From Panorpa germanica (lineage: Eukaryota; Arthropoda; Insecta; Mecoptera; Panorpidae): DNA of 64,000 nucleotides. Made by a program: the position numbers and the translations under genes. Position 1 is the stretch's first letter. Every line of letters starts with the position of its first letter. Positions 52,301 to 57,440 of this stretch are shown here, piece by piece. The notes beneath the pieces are model-generated. The model was not told where the DNA came from and made no database searches. It saw only the letters and a program-made list of their open reading frames with translations. The DNA is taken from positions 13,330,001 through 13,394,000 of the forward strand of contig OY783221.1 in NCBI GenBank assembly GCA_963678705.1, read 5' to 3'.

Positions 52301-52448
52301 TGGCGTTACCAAGTTTTATGACCTCCTGCAACTCGTAGAGTTCTATCAGCTCAACGCTGGTTGTCTTCCCACCAGACTGACACATTACGTCGTCCAGCAA
52401 GCGCGATCGCCGGACAGTGTGCCTGCGCCTTTAGTCGGAAGCTGCTAA
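1173..52448 (+). CDS. Grb14: Grb7/10/14-family adaptor (RA-PH-BPS-SH2), nine coding exons
   Basis: Spliced gene with coding exons 1173-1301, 20269-20428, 29628-29758, 30226-30300, 35065-35274, 47963-48214, 48327-48419, 51776-52083 and 52157-52448. Every junction is GT-AG and in phase, giving 549 residues plus TAA; the vertebrate proteins are about 530-600. Domains in order are RA (about 44-130), PH (about 172-320), BPS (about 359-390, starting MDFTGSVGRIVEDPQEA) and SH2 (about 431-535). The SH2 begins PWFHSGMT and carries the FLVRES motif at 455-460, with phosphotyrosine-binding Arg458. The family signature LVEFYQLNAGCLP is near the C-terminus. Known family role: cytoplasmic adaptors that bind activated receptor tyrosine kinases, with the BPS region inhibiting insulin-receptor-type kinases. 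The role in this species is inferred. A 5' partial is possible, because an acceptor-like AG sits at 1148-1149 and the frame stays open from there. The numbering 10 versus 14 cannot be settled; this is probably the single arthropod orthologue. Confidence 0.93.
1777..1950. mobile_element. MITE family B, short copy
   Basis: Ends CCTTAGGCCCTCCGCAC at the left and GTGCGGACGCCCTAAGG at the right form imperfect terminal inverted repeats of about 35 bp. Internal text such as AAGCCGTGTTTCGT recurs at 28990-29402, 31540-31625 and 46903-47272. No coding capacity. Confidence 0.75.
2135..2181. repeat. Perfect 21-bp hairpin
   Basis: Arms 2135-2155 and 2161-2181 are exact reverse complements (core GAACTACAGCTAAGAT) separated by a 5-nt loop AGCCC. 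It does not belong to any of the MITE families in this window. Confidence 0.9.
2317..2581. mobile_element. MITE with about 50-bp inverted ends and 7-bp target repeat
   Basis: The left end CACTGTAAGAAAAATTAG and the right end (reverse complement GACTGTAACAAAAATTGG) match with few differences over about 50 bp, including GCCTCTTTCTTA. TAAGTTA flanks both sides (2310-2316 and 2582-2588). The family is unassigned. Confidence 0.75.
3105..3554. mobile_element. MITE family A, copy 1
   Basis: The left end CATTCCCACTTACTG and the right end AGTGAGTGGGAATG are inverted repeats around about 420 bp of AT-rich, non-coding interior (TTTTGATATTTAATTTACTG near the left). Six more copies occur in the window. 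The superfamily is unknown. Confidence 0.85.
4785..4807. repeat. 10-bp perfect hairpin
   Basis: ACATAACGTC and GACGTTATGT flank a 3-nt loop. This may be chance, or a palindromic binding site related to ACGT. Confidence 0.55.
4990..5473. mobile_element. MITE family B, long copy
   Basis: Inverted ends of about 50 bp: GCCCCTCCGCACATGAGGCG at the left and CGCCTTATGTGCGGACGCCC at the right. The ends continue inward with GGTTGCAAACCTTAATCCCG and its partner. At about 480 bp, this is the fullest copy here. Confidence 0.85.
5740..5895 (+). mobile_element. SINE tail fragment
   Basis: It matches the 3' body of the SINE at 9270-9476: ATTATTAGGCAG near the start and AGGACTCAGCATC before a TAAATAAA-like end. 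The tRNA-like head is missing. Confidence 0.55.
6520..6997. mobile_element. MITE family A, copy 2 with decayed ends
   Basis: The interior matches the other family A copies (ACTGTTTTGATATTTAG at the left, AATATAATATAGTTTTG near the right), but the terminal CATTCCCAC is lost on both sides. Confidence 0.75.
7658..8385. mobile_element. MITE family C, copy interrupted by a family F MITE
   Basis: It begins AAGGTCTATCGCACACTGC and continues AAGCGACGGCGAATTCGGAC, as at 31319. Internal CATAATTTATCATGAGAGCA recurs at 22788-23241, 31319-32093 and 40577-40881. Open frames inside on both strands are a by-product of the repeat. The right border is approximate. Confidence 0.75.
7743..7993. mobile_element. 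MITE family F inserted in family C
   Basis: CCCAGTAAACATTTTGGAG at the left and its near complement ending TTGTTTACTGGG at the right. A solo copy in opposite orientation is at 62685-62904. The family C copy at 22788 lacks it, so this is an insertion. Confidence 0.8.
9131..9764. mobile_element. MITE family D copy, split by a SINE
   Basis: The left half (9131-9270) matches family D (GGGCTTGTG, then TTAATAAATGTATATTGGCG). The right half (about 9620-9764) matches TTAATATCTCC through TAGAAATTAAGACATGG. The SINE sits between the halves. Confidence 0.65.
9270..9476 (+). mobile_element. tRNA-derived SINE
   Basis: The pol III B box GGTTCGATCC is at 9323-9332, and an A-box-like GTGGGCGAGAGCATTGATGC lies about 50 bp upstream. 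The body has ATTAGGCAGAGG and AGGACTCAGCATCGG, ending in an A/T-rich tail. Related copies are at 13861-14080 (-), 26173-26300 (+), 40055-40160 (-) and a tail at 5740. Confidence 0.75.
9938..10426. mobile_element. MITE family A, copy 3
   Basis: Ends CATTCCTACTCACTG and GCAGTGAGGGGGAAT, with a standard interior. Several point changes in the ends suggest an old copy. Confidence 0.82.
11281..12084. mobile_element. MITE family E cluster
   Basis: It starts GTACACATTGGTGCGAC and ends GTCGCACCAATGTGTAC in inverted orientation. Extra copies of the end motif at about 11340 and 11955 suggest two overlapping or nested elements. Non-coding. Confidence 0.6.
12405..12764. mobile_element. hAT-type MITE with 8-bp target duplication
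   Basis: The left end CAGAGGCGGCCTTAG and the right end CTAAGGCCGCCCTG are inverted repeats. The flanks CTCCAACA (12397-12404) and CTTCAACA (12765-12772) are 8-bp direct repeats with one mismatch. An 8-bp duplication and CA..TG-type ends fit the hAT superfamily. The 360-bp body does not code for a transposase. Confidence 0.7.
13861..14080 (-). mobile_element. SINE copy, minus strand
   Basis: It contains GGGATCGAACCTATGG (complement of a B box) and GGCCCACTGTGTCG, the reverse of the SINE head. The family tail lies towards 13861. Confidence 0.7.
14688..14828. mobile_element. Possible small MITE
   Basis: AATAAGTTTGGCAACGCTG at the left and CAACGTTGCCGACTTATAA at the right are imperfect inverted repeats 140 bp apart. 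It is a single copy in this window, so support is limited. Confidence 0.4.
15832..16285. mobile_element. MITE family A, copy 4, inverted
   Basis: Reverse orientation relative to copies 1-3. Ends CATTCCCACTCACTG and CAGTCAGTGGGAATG, interior well preserved. Confidence 0.87.
16731..16936 (+). pseudogene. hAT transposase C-terminal remnant
   Basis: An open stretch includes FSLMSIQWSDERNRLTVETI, then FKMTSAQFYNYMKDERKK. This resembles the C-terminal dimerisation segment of ZBED-like hAT transposases, where a FSLMxxxWxxERNRLxVxxxK pattern is typical. No catalytic upstream domain is recognisable, and there is no start context. It is a dead fragment. Confidence 0.5.
17800..18385. mobile_element. 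MITE family E, long copy
   Basis: The left end GTACACAATGGTGCGACATA and the right end AAGTCGCATGTATGTGTAC pair over about 33 bp, including CATGCGACATCC. A secondary internal copy of the ends occurs near 17900-17935. Confidence 0.72.
18960..19270 (-). mobile_element. LINE-like fragment, pyrimidine-rich on plus strand
   Basis: TGCCATTAGGCATTACGTTC and the text after it match 39231-39285, and both lead into CT-rich DNA that reads as charged, Lys/Glu/Arg-rich protein on the minus strand. Probably a degenerate LINE end. Confidence 0.4.
19358..19558. mobile_element. Element end rich in ATCGAT motifs
   Basis: It starts TAGGGATGGCAACTCTTCTC, with many ATCGAT and TTCGAATCG motifs. The inverted counterpart at 28400-28869 ends GATTCGCCATCCCTA, so both belong to one repeat family. 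The small open frame here is not protein-like. Confidence 0.5.
20269..20428 (+). CDS. Grb14: Grb exon 2, first half of RA domain
   Basis: The acceptor TTGCAG ends at 20268 and the donor TAG|GTAAG follows 20428, leaving phase 1. It encodes residues 44-97, starting EELTFYNDDGSWQQVVVE. The segment LRASDLCQLLMRKN, then WSLYEYW, matches the family RA domain. RA domains bind GTP-loaded Ras-like GTPases. Confidence 0.95.
20498..20765. mobile_element. Helitron-like non-autonomous fragment
   Basis: TTTGTGCTCGCAAAACTAG, then AACATTGCATTTGAATA and TGTGTCTTTTATTTACTTT, recurs at 46695-46905. The end GAAGCGTGGCCGGGTTTAGC resembles Helitron-type 3' ends in Lepidoptera. The class is inferred. Confidence 0.45.
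20868..21156. mobile_element. Inverted-repeat element with TAAATTACGTCA ends
   Basis: The left end GGATCATCTATAAATTACGT and the right end (reverse complement GGGCAATCTATAATTACGTC) pair with few mismatches. The same end sequence stands alone at 34165-34196 and 39107-39150. Confidence 0.6.
22788..23241. mobile_element. MITE family C, uninterrupted copy
   Basis: It starts TAAGGCCATCGCACACTTC and ends GCAGTGTGCGACAGACCTAA. It lacks the family F insertion seen at 7743, giving the empty-site sequence. Confidence 0.75.
23333..23398. repeat. Long GC-rich hairpin
   Basis: CCTGACAGGGCAAT (23348-23361) and ATTGCCCTGTCAGG (23370-23383) are exact complements around an 8-nt loop. The stem extends outward through TTACCCGATC and GATCGGGTAA with small bulges. 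It stands out sharply from the AT-rich surroundings. Confidence 0.88.
25016..25684 (+). mobile_element. Repeat family G, copy 1
   Basis: TTCCTTCCTATATTATAATG, then TTTGAAAATTTCCTATTCCG and later GAACGAGTTAAATATTTCAA, recurs at 33636-33980 (+, partial) and 50318-51005 (-). No coding capacity or clear inverted ends; the class is unknown. Confidence 0.6.
25691..25885 (+). other. Short coding-like GC-rich frame, unassigned
   Basis: ATG at 25718 opens 55 codons rich in Ser, Ala and Gly (SRRVAVVSGAAIGADLDSSS, then VTGSPSSSSHD) ending in TAG. The frame stays open upstream to about 25682. The composition is unlike the surrounding DNA. It may be the start of a LINE ORF1 or gag-like remnant; no match is recognised. 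Confidence 0.35.
26173..26300 (+). mobile_element. SINE copy, truncated
   Basis: It contains GACGAGACAGTGG, then TTCGGGTTTGATGCCCGG, a decayed B box, and a shortened tail with GCAGGACTTAGC. Confidence 0.7.
26566..27295. mobile_element. Outer element of a nested MITE pair
   Basis: The left end CATTCCCACGCACTGAG and the right end CAGTGAGTGGGAATG continue inward as paired TTAATTTAAG and CTTAAGATTAA, about 35 bp in all. The interior differs from family A, although the outermost 15 bp are shared. It is interrupted by a family A copy. Confidence 0.75.
26744..27257. mobile_element. MITE family A, copy 5, nested inside another element
   Basis: Complete ends CATTCTCACTCACTG and CAGTGAGTGGGAATG and the standard family A interior, lying wholly within 26566-27295. 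Confidence 0.85.
28165..28290. mobile_element. MITE family D, left-end fragment
   Basis: GGGTCGTTTTTTTTTAATTT, then ATTGGCG and GCTATAACTATATCAAA, matches the left half of the copy at 9131. Confidence 0.55.
28400..28869. mobile_element. ATCGAT-rich element, inverted copy
   Basis: Dense ATCGAT and GATTCGAATCG motifs, ending GATTCGCCATCCCTA at 28869, the inverted form of the start at 19358. Confidence 0.5.
28988..29402. mobile_element. MITE family B, copy 3
   Basis: It contains GCACGAGTCGACTGATTGC at the left, CGAGCCGTGTTTCGTGAC internally and TCATGTGCGGACAGCC at the right. The small open frame near 29294 is within it. Confidence 0.72.
29628..29758 (+). CDS. Grb14: Grb exon 3, second half of RA domain
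   Basis: The acceptor TTTTCAG ends at 29627. The split codon G|AA gives Glu, then RPLEDHEDVLRAHRDM, which matches the ERxxEDHExV segment of family RA domains. The end KKYDFFRDPG matches the KYxFFxxP segment. The donor GTAACT follows 29758 in phase 0. Confidence 0.95.
30226..30300 (+). CDS. Grb14: Grb exon 4, linker between RA and PH
   Basis: A 75-nt exon in phase 0 at both ends, with acceptor ATTTCAG and donor AAG|GTAAGG. It encodes NYFPTDMVNPGSFEEIADID and a few more residues (141-165). Family members have YFFPxxMV at the same point after the RA domain. Confidence 0.93.
31319..32093. mobile_element. MITE family C, copy 3, with a family B fragment inside
   Basis: GGCCTGTCACAGTATGGCAC at the left pairs with GTGCCATACTGAGACAG at the right. 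CTCCGCACACGAATCGACTG (31545 onward) is a left-end fragment of family B sitting inside. The family C segment TTGTGTACTGTAGGGGG occurs on both sides of it, so an internal duplication has also occurred. Confidence 0.68.
32606..33245. mobile_element. MITE family D, full copy
   Basis: It begins CAATGGCCTTGTGTCCT and ends GGATACAAGCCCAATG (inverted). It includes a palindromic GTAAGGTT-GGT-AACCTTAC near 33016. Strong similarity to 44864-45499 over its whole length. Confidence 0.85.
33636..33980 (+). mobile_element. Repeat family G, copy 2
   Basis: It shares TTCCTTCCTATATTATAATG and AATTTCCTATTTCG with 25016-25684. Truncated before the second half. Confidence 0.6.
33990..34035. mobile_element. MITE family B, right-end fragment
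   Basis: GGTTTGCAACCAGTCGCCTC, then ATGTGCAGACGC, matches the family B terminus only. Confidence 0.6.
35065..35274 (+). CDS. Grb14: Grb exon 5, first half of PH domain
   Basis: Seventy codons in phase 0, with acceptor TTTTCAG and donor AAG|GTAAG. HVWVKGPNKQVWAKAFLLL, followed by GQTLYLTQ, fits beta strands 1-3 of a PH domain. The tail SKNNISIVNDLYGTNK seems to be extra relative to vertebrate members, as I remember them. It could be an insect-specific loop or an alternatively spliced end. Confidence 0.92.
35513..35960 (+). pseudogene. LINE RNase H remnant
   Basis: IPGHCIRGNEIADKLAKES at the start is the conserved C-terminal part of the RNase H domain carried by some LINE ORF2 proteins. Stops and frame changes follow. 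RWFRNESRKITSTLIRIKSN downstream is typical of the post-RNase H segment. Broken; lies in intron 5. Confidence 0.65.
36060..36191. mobile_element. MITE family D, right-end fragment
   Basis: GTTAATATCTCCTAAAATA through GACATAGGACACAAGCCCAT, the right end only. Confidence 0.7.
36993..37213. mobile_element. MITE family E, short copy
   Basis: GTACACACTGATGCGACATA at the left and TAAGTCGCACCAGTCTGTAC at the right pair over about 30 bp; 221 bp in all. Confidence 0.78.
37765..38198. mobile_element. MITE family A, copy 6, inverted
   Basis: The right end CAGTGAGTGGGAATG is intact. The left side fades out near TTTAGAATTTAAG without a terminal repeat. Confidence 0.75.
39231..40000 (-). pseudogene. Degenerate LINE fragment, CT-rich on plus strand
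   Basis: On the minus strand, 39861-39604 reads RMEKIEKSNYNKRYKRIWER and further Arg/Lys/Glu-rich text. This resembles the MEKIxxSxYNxxYKxI segment common near the C-terminus of insect LINE ORF2 proteins. The left end TGCCATTGGGCACTACATTC matches 18968 onward. No intact reading frame. Confidence 0.5.
40055..40160 (-). mobile_element. SINE copy, minus strand
   Basis: GGGGATCAAACCCGAAGACA is the complement of the B-box region, and TTGGCCACTGTGTCGTC is the head. Confidence 0.7.
40577..40881. mobile_element. MITE family C fragment
   Basis: GCCAAGTCAAACTTGTGTAC through GGGTTCGGATAGGTAAAGCG, an interior portion without both ends. Confidence 0.68.
41357..41806 (+). promoter_or_regulatory. CpG-containing stretch with initiator-like motifs, possible alternative promoter
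   Basis: CG dinucleotides cluster at 41370-41470 in otherwise CG-poor DNA. ATATATAA lies at 41357-41364, initiator-like TTCAGTTCGTG at 41415-41425, and a donor-like TTG|GTAAGAAT near 41803. This could be an alternative first exon for the PH-SH2 half of the Grb gene, but nothing proves transcription. Confidence 0.22.
43859..44252. mobile_element. MITE family A, copy 7, right-truncated
   Basis: The left end CATTCCCACTTACTG is intact, and the match stops near GTTCTAAGAAAACTAAG. Confidence 0.8.
44650..44721. mobile_element. MITE family E fragment
   Basis: TCACACCAGTGTGGATATG through GGATGTCGCACCAATGTATA, one arm only. Confidence 0.55.
44864..45499. mobile_element. MITE family D, best-preserved copy
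   Basis: The perfect 16-bp terminal inverted repeat is CAATGGGCTTGTGTCC and GGACACAAGCCCATTG; 636 bp. Highly similar to 32606-33245. No target duplication is obvious. Confidence 0.88.
46695..46905. mobile_element. Helitron-like fragment, second copy
   Basis: TTTGTGCTCGCAAAACTCG, AACATTGCATTTGAATA and TGTGTCTTTTATTTACTTT match 20498-20765 in order. Confidence 0.45.
46903..47272. mobile_element. MITE family B, copy 4
   Basis: CGAGCCGTGTTTCGTGAC inside and CTAAGGTTTGCAATCAGTC then TGTGCGGACGACC at the right. The left terminus is degraded. Confidence 0.7.
47963..48214 (+). CDS. Grb14: Grb exon 6, second half of PH domain
   Basis: Eighty-four codons in phase 0, with acceptor GGTTTCAG and donor AAA|GTACGT. 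APTEFGLCLRPL, then ERERSCWLTAMRLAK, matches the PH C-terminal strand and helix with its conserved Trp. This half is separated from exon 5 by a 12.7 kb intron packed with mobile elements. Confidence 0.95.
48327..48419 (+). CDS. Grb14: Grb exon 7, PH end and linker
   Basis: Thirty-one codons in phase 0 after a 112-bp intron. It begins YGKQLRENYRAF, equivalent to the YGxxLYxNY segment of vertebrate members, and leads into the linker before BPS. The donor is AAT|GTAAGT. Confidence 0.95.
48709..48906. repeat. CT-rich low-complexity stretch
   Basis: Pyrimidine-rich plus strand similar in texture to 39370-40000. The open frame in it is Leu/Ser-rich and not protein-like. It may be LINE-derived. Confidence 0.4.
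49306..49742. mobile_element. MITE family D, truncated copy
   Basis: TTAATGGGCTTATGACAG, then TTAATAAATGTATATTGGCG and GGCCATATTTGTATGACGT; the right end is missing. Confidence 0.72.
50318..51005 (-). mobile_element. Repeat family G, copy 3, with a 75-bp internal duplication
   Basis: Reverse of 25016-25684. The segment starting GGACGCCAAAAGTCTTAGAA at 50788 is repeated from 50863 (period 75) within this copy only. It also explains the repeated phrase in the minus-strand open frame at 50995-50753. Confidence 0.65.
51776..52083 (+). CDS. Grb14: Grb exon 8, BPS region and start of SH2
   Basis: The acceptor TCTCAG ends at 51775 and the donor GGG|TAAG is used as GG|GTAAG, leaving phase 2. SRVAMDFTGSVGRIVEDPQE is the conserved BPS core. 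A Pro/Arg/Gly-rich linker follows (about residues 388-425), then the SH2 start QPWFHSGMTREQA. Local base composition is much more GC-rich than the introns. Confidence 0.96.
52157..52448 (+). CDS. Grb14: Grb exon 9, SH2 domain and stop
   Basis: After a 73-bp intron this exon completes Gly453 and gives VFLVRESRSAPTRGHFVLTY. Arg458 is the expected phosphotyrosine-binding residue. TKFYDLLQLVEFYQLN, then LPTRLTHYV, matches the family SH2 C-terminal half. The stop is TAA at 52446-52448, after a short non-conserved tail ending LVGSC. Confidence 0.96.
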
Positions 52449-55130
52449 TACACTAAGTTACAAGTATCGAATAATTAATGTCATAAGAAATGAATATTTG
52501 TATATTGGTATTAAATATATTATTTAAATGTAGGATTAGAGTGGTTAGGATATATTTGACTTTATTATTTTATAATTATAACTGCAATAAGTTTATATTT
52601 AAGTTGCTAGCTCACATTTTGTTAAAACTTATTATTCAAAATGAAATTTAGTTCAATATATGAGAATATAAATATAAAAAAAATTTAAGAGAAAAATATA
52701 TTTTATAAACATTATTAGAAAATTGAGTAATAAAAAATTGACTAGTTTAAATGAAACGCACGTTATATCTAAGAATATATAGTAACGTATTGTTTCAAAA
52801 TTAATTGTAGTAAATATGAATTGACCAAAAATTACAATTATTTAGAGAAGTATTGTTTTTGTACCCAGCAAATATGAACATAGCATTTATGTACCAGCTA
52901 CATAGACGTGTTTATGGGGTAGTACTATAGAAATACATTAATTCATACATTTATTATAAGAGCTATGGTTTCACTGTAGTTTCTATATTAGTTCATTCGA
53001 TGAATTAATCAATTAGTTTATCTGTCTGTATATAAATTAGAAATTACTAAATCTAAAAGTAGTCAAAAATTAAAACGTAGACAATCGTATTTCTAAAAAA
53101 CAATTTATAATAAGTTAACTAAAATATTATGTAAGTATTTAATTATTAGATAAACAGTTATGGTATTGTTTTTGTTATTTGGGACTAGATTTACTTTATT
53201 ACTAATTTAAATAGCATTATTCAAGCACACATTTAACTCACTTTCTAGTCCAGAATAGAAGAACAATTACATAATTATTTTTTGTTGCTTATCTATGCTA
53301 GCAATATATATTATAGTATAGAAATTTATTAGGGCATTGAAATAGTAATAAAAACAGTTCCATATAGTCAAATGATAAGCATAAACTATCGCAATTATTA
53401 TTTTCATAATAGCCATGTTCTATAGCTATATTAGCCATTATTTAAAATTAATTTGTGATAAGTGTAGTAAATAATAAATTAGTATTTAATTAATAAAGAC
53501 GTTATGGTATGTATGCAAGTAATGTATACTTAGTTGCATATTTACTAGGCGTTAAGATGATTACCCAGCACGAGGTGAATTATATTTATAACTGATGTCC
53601 AGCAAAGATGTTGAATCTAAATGCATTTTAAGTGGAACAAAGCCTTTACATCTTAATCTCATTTAAATCTCGAATTCATTTGGTTTACTTGTTGGATGAT
53701 GAAGTTTTTAAATTATGAACTTAGATTTAATTAGTCTACATTATAAATCAGCTTTGTTGCTGGTCAAGTTTTGCATATTTGCTTGTTAACATCACGCATT
53801 ATTGTTTTGACAAAATGCTGTTTTAAAGAATTCAATCAGTCTCTCTCTTTCTATATTTATGTATGCAGTTCTATTAATTTTAAATTTATGTTAAAATACA
53901 GACATAAAATGACAGAGAAATGTCACCAGATATATTTAAAGTGAAACAAACAACTATCTACATATAATAAATTCTCACGGCATACAGAAAACAGTTAGTT
54001 TAAAAATGTTCAAAATATTTCTTAACTTACTTTCTTCTGTTTTTAAGAAAGTAAGTTGTTATCAACTTGTGTAAATTAAGCAACCTTCAGAAACAGTATT
54101 ATTCTATTTAGTTACACTTTAGTTTCTTTTTTTCTAAGGAATTCTAACATATTTATGTAGTTAAAAATCTATTACAGGGTTTAGATTAGGAAAAGAACTT
54201 ATTTATTTAAATTTTATAAATAAAATTAAAATAAATAGCTTAATAATAAATAATGATTATTTTGGTCGGTGGTCATTTAAAGGCAACTTATGTCAAGTCT
54301 GTTGGCAGGCATATGGTTTTAAATGATCATCATATGTTGGCAATAATGTGTAAAGTGCTAGAAACAGAACCATGCCACGAATATCTTAGCTCAAGGAGCA
54401 CTTGCACTTGCAAACTAAACATTATTGCTAAACATGTTAATTATTTGAGGTTTTGAAATAAAAACGATAAGGCTGTGTAAAATAAATTAATCAAAGGAAA
54501 AGAGTATATTTAAATTAGTCCTAATAATTAGAAGTGTAACATTTTTAGTGTCTATCTATGTATTTATTCTTTTAGATGTTCAAAAACATACAATTCATTG
54601 TATACGAGTACTAATACTATTGTTTAACAGTACATTTGGTAGTAACATAAATTTAAAAGTGATTTATGAATTTTATATAAATGTTTTTTGTAAGAACGGA
54701 TTTCAGACATCCAAATCTTTTACACTTAGTTAAGTGTTGTCTATGTTATCAGTATAATAAAAGTAGCCAGCCCTATTAAGAAATTCAATATTTATTCTTA
54801 AATAAACTAATTACATAATTTACAAAACTTGTCGTTTTATTCATACAGCAAGAGAAATTATAAATAATGATGTGAATGATTGAGCTACTATTATTTATGA
54901 CATTTATTTTCAGGAGAGTTGTGTGTAGTAAAATCCCAGTACCAAAAAGGAGGTTTTAAAAAGCAGCTCGTATTTATTACATTTTTATTTTATTTTAGTT
55001 AAAAATTTAAACGCTTGGTTTAATGTAATTAAATTAGTTGCAGTATTATTATTAATTTTGCTATAAAAATTTACTTTGCTAGAAACGAAATTTTAAAAGG
55101 TAACTATTTTATGGATGATTTTTATGAACG
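52449..55130 (+). other. Probable 3' UTR and flank of the Grb gene
   Basis: About 2.7 kb of very AT-rich DNA without any of the repeat families seen elsewhere in the window, which fits a long 3' UTR. Possible poly(A) signals are ATTAAA at 52510, AATAAA at 52729 and AATAAA at 53492; I cannot tell which is used. A small hairpin lies at 54024-54057. Short open frames here show no protein-like composition. Confidence 0.45.
54024..54057. repeat. 13-bp perfect hairpin in the Grb 3' region
   Basis: AACTTACTTTCTT pairs with AAGAAAGTAAGTT across an 8-nt loop. If the Grb mRNA extends this far, it would fold in the 3' UTR. Confidence 0.7.
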
Positions 55131-55231
55131 ACTTAACCATCTGATGAAATGAAGGACTAATCGATCTGATGGAATGAAGTACTTAACCATCTGATGAAAT
55201 AAAGTACTTAACGATCTCATTGGAACGATGA
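55131..55231. repeat. 25-bp minisatellite, four units
   Basis: Units start at 55131, 55156, 55181 and 55206 with consensus ACTTAACCATCTGATGAAAT plus GAAGT. The fourth unit is 26 bp and most diverged. Confidence 0.85.
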
Positions 55232-55790
55232 ACTTAACATACCATCAAAATTATGCATTGTTTACGCCTTAACTTGCTGATATCTCGGAAACCGAGACAC
55301 CTATCTAAATTACAATAAATTTGCTGATTTAATACGAGTATAATCATAAAAAACTACGTTTCGAACCACAAAAAATTAAACAAAACAAAAATGTAAATTT
55401 CTATAAAATTTAATAAGAAACCTAATCAACAAGCAAGTAAATAAAAGTATATATGGTTGCATACTGATCAGCAGTTATAATTTATAAACTTTAGTACATA
55501 TATGACACAAATGATTAAAATAATATATGAAGTAACTAATTATCAGAGATTTTATATGATAAACTAGCTGTTCGGCCCGTTGCAAGACAACGAGTGTGAG
55601 TTATGTGCTTTTTTATAATAATTAATATTTTAATTATATTTAATTTTTTAATTGAGCTATATCCGCTATACTTTGAATTGATAAACTGTTTCATTAAATT
55701 TTCAATATATACGCTTTTCTGGCTTTTTTACAATCTTTTTACAATTCATAGGTTTCTTTTAAAATCAAAGTTATTTTTTTCAATTTCTTT

Positions 55791-57440
55791 GATACAGTTA
55801 CGTTCAATATGCTGTAATATAAAAAAAATCTGGATTACATTTTAAATACCCAAGCGTCTCTATCTGTTATGTGACCTTCTTTAAAGTCATGGACAATTTC
55901 TTGAAAAAAAATTCTTTTAGTTTATTTGAAAAGTTTTGTTTAGTTTAAAAGTTTTGATGAAGTTATGTTCCTTATGCTCTAAAATAAAAAAAAGCATCAT
56001 TAGATTTTAAATACTTACGCGATTCTAGCTGTTATGCGTCCTTTTTTAAATCCATGGACATTTTTTTTCTAAAAATTTTTTTGAATTAATTGGAATAATT
56101 TGATGCAGTTATGTTCGTTATGCTCTAAAATTAAAAACTGCATCATTAGATTTTAAATACTATAAACTTAAATAGATTTTAAAATTTTTTATGAAAAGTA
56201 AGAAGAGCTTTTCATAAAAATTTTTAGACTTTTTATGCCGATTTATCTAAAAATTAATTACAAATTTGAAATCAGCATAAAAATAACATATTTTCTTCTT
56301 CAGTTTTTCTATGAAAGAAGACTATAATCTTGTTAAAAATGATGAAAAGGTTCAATTTATGATATTAAAAGAAATAAGGTTTCCTCAGTTTTTACGTTGA
56401 TAGAAGTGATATAATAATCTTCTTAAAAATGATAAAAAAATCATGAATTTTAAATTTTAAAAAACCTTTTGAATATTATTTTTTTGTCGAAAGAAGACTA
56501 TAATCTTGTTAAAAATGATGAAAAGGTTCACTTTTATGATATTAAAAGAAATAAGGTATTCTCAGTTTCTGCATTGATAGAAGTGTATAATCTTCTTAAA
56601 AATGATAAAAAAATCATGAATTTTAAATTTAAAAAAACCTTTTAAATATTATTTTTTTGTCGAAAGAAGACTATAATCTTGTTAAAAATGATGAAAAGGT
56701 TCACTTTTATGATTTTAAGAGCAATGCAATTTTTTGAGTTTCTGCATAGATATTTAAAATCTAATGATGCAGTTCTTTATTTTAAAGCATAGCGAACATA
56801 ACTGCATCAAAAAAATTCAAAAAATTGTAATTTTTTCTTTTTGAAGAAAATGTCCATGAAAATAAAAAAGGTCGCTTAAAAGCCAAAATCGCGTAGGTAT
56901 TTAAAATCTAATGATGCAGTTTTTTATTTTAGAGCATAACGAACATAACTGCATCAAATTATTCCAAGTAATCAAAAAAAAAATTCAGAAAAAAAATGTC
57001 CATGAATTTAAAAAAGATCGCATAAAAGCCAGAATCGCGGAGTTATTTAAAATCTAATGATGCAGTTTTTTATTTTAGAGCATAACGAACATAACTGCAT
57101 CAAATTATTCCAAGGAATCAAAAAATAAATTTAGAAAAAAAATGTCCATGGATTTAAAAAAGGTCGCATAAAAGCCAGAATCGCGTAAGTATTTAAAATC
57201 TAATGATGCAGTTTTTTATTTTAGAGCATAACGAACATAACTGCATCAAAACTTTTCAAGAAAACGGATTTTATTCTTTTTTTAAAAATGTCCATGAAAA
57301 TAAAAAAGGAGGCATAAAAGCCAGAATCGCATAGGTATTTAAAATATAATGAAGCAGTTTTTTATTTTAGATCATAACAAACATAACTGTATAAAAATAT
57401 TTCAAAGAATCAAAAAAAGAAATCAGAAAAAAATGTGCAT
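55791..57440. repeat. Large inverted tandem array
   Basis: The right arm has five direct copies of a 146-148 bp unit starting at 56751, 56899, 57045, 57191 and 57337 (TTTAAAATCTAATGATGCAG). The left arm has about three units in the opposite orientation near 55791, 55959 and 56100. Between them is a second direct repeat of about 172 bp, with AGAAGACTATAATCTTG at about 56316, 56491 and 56664. Each outer unit also has a hairpin, ATGATGCAGTT against AACTGCATCA. No coding capacity. Confidence 0.85.

Noticed and set aside
55131-57440. CRISPR array
   Set aside because: The repeats are adjacent or 147-172 bp long without unique spacers, and the genome is eukaryotic.
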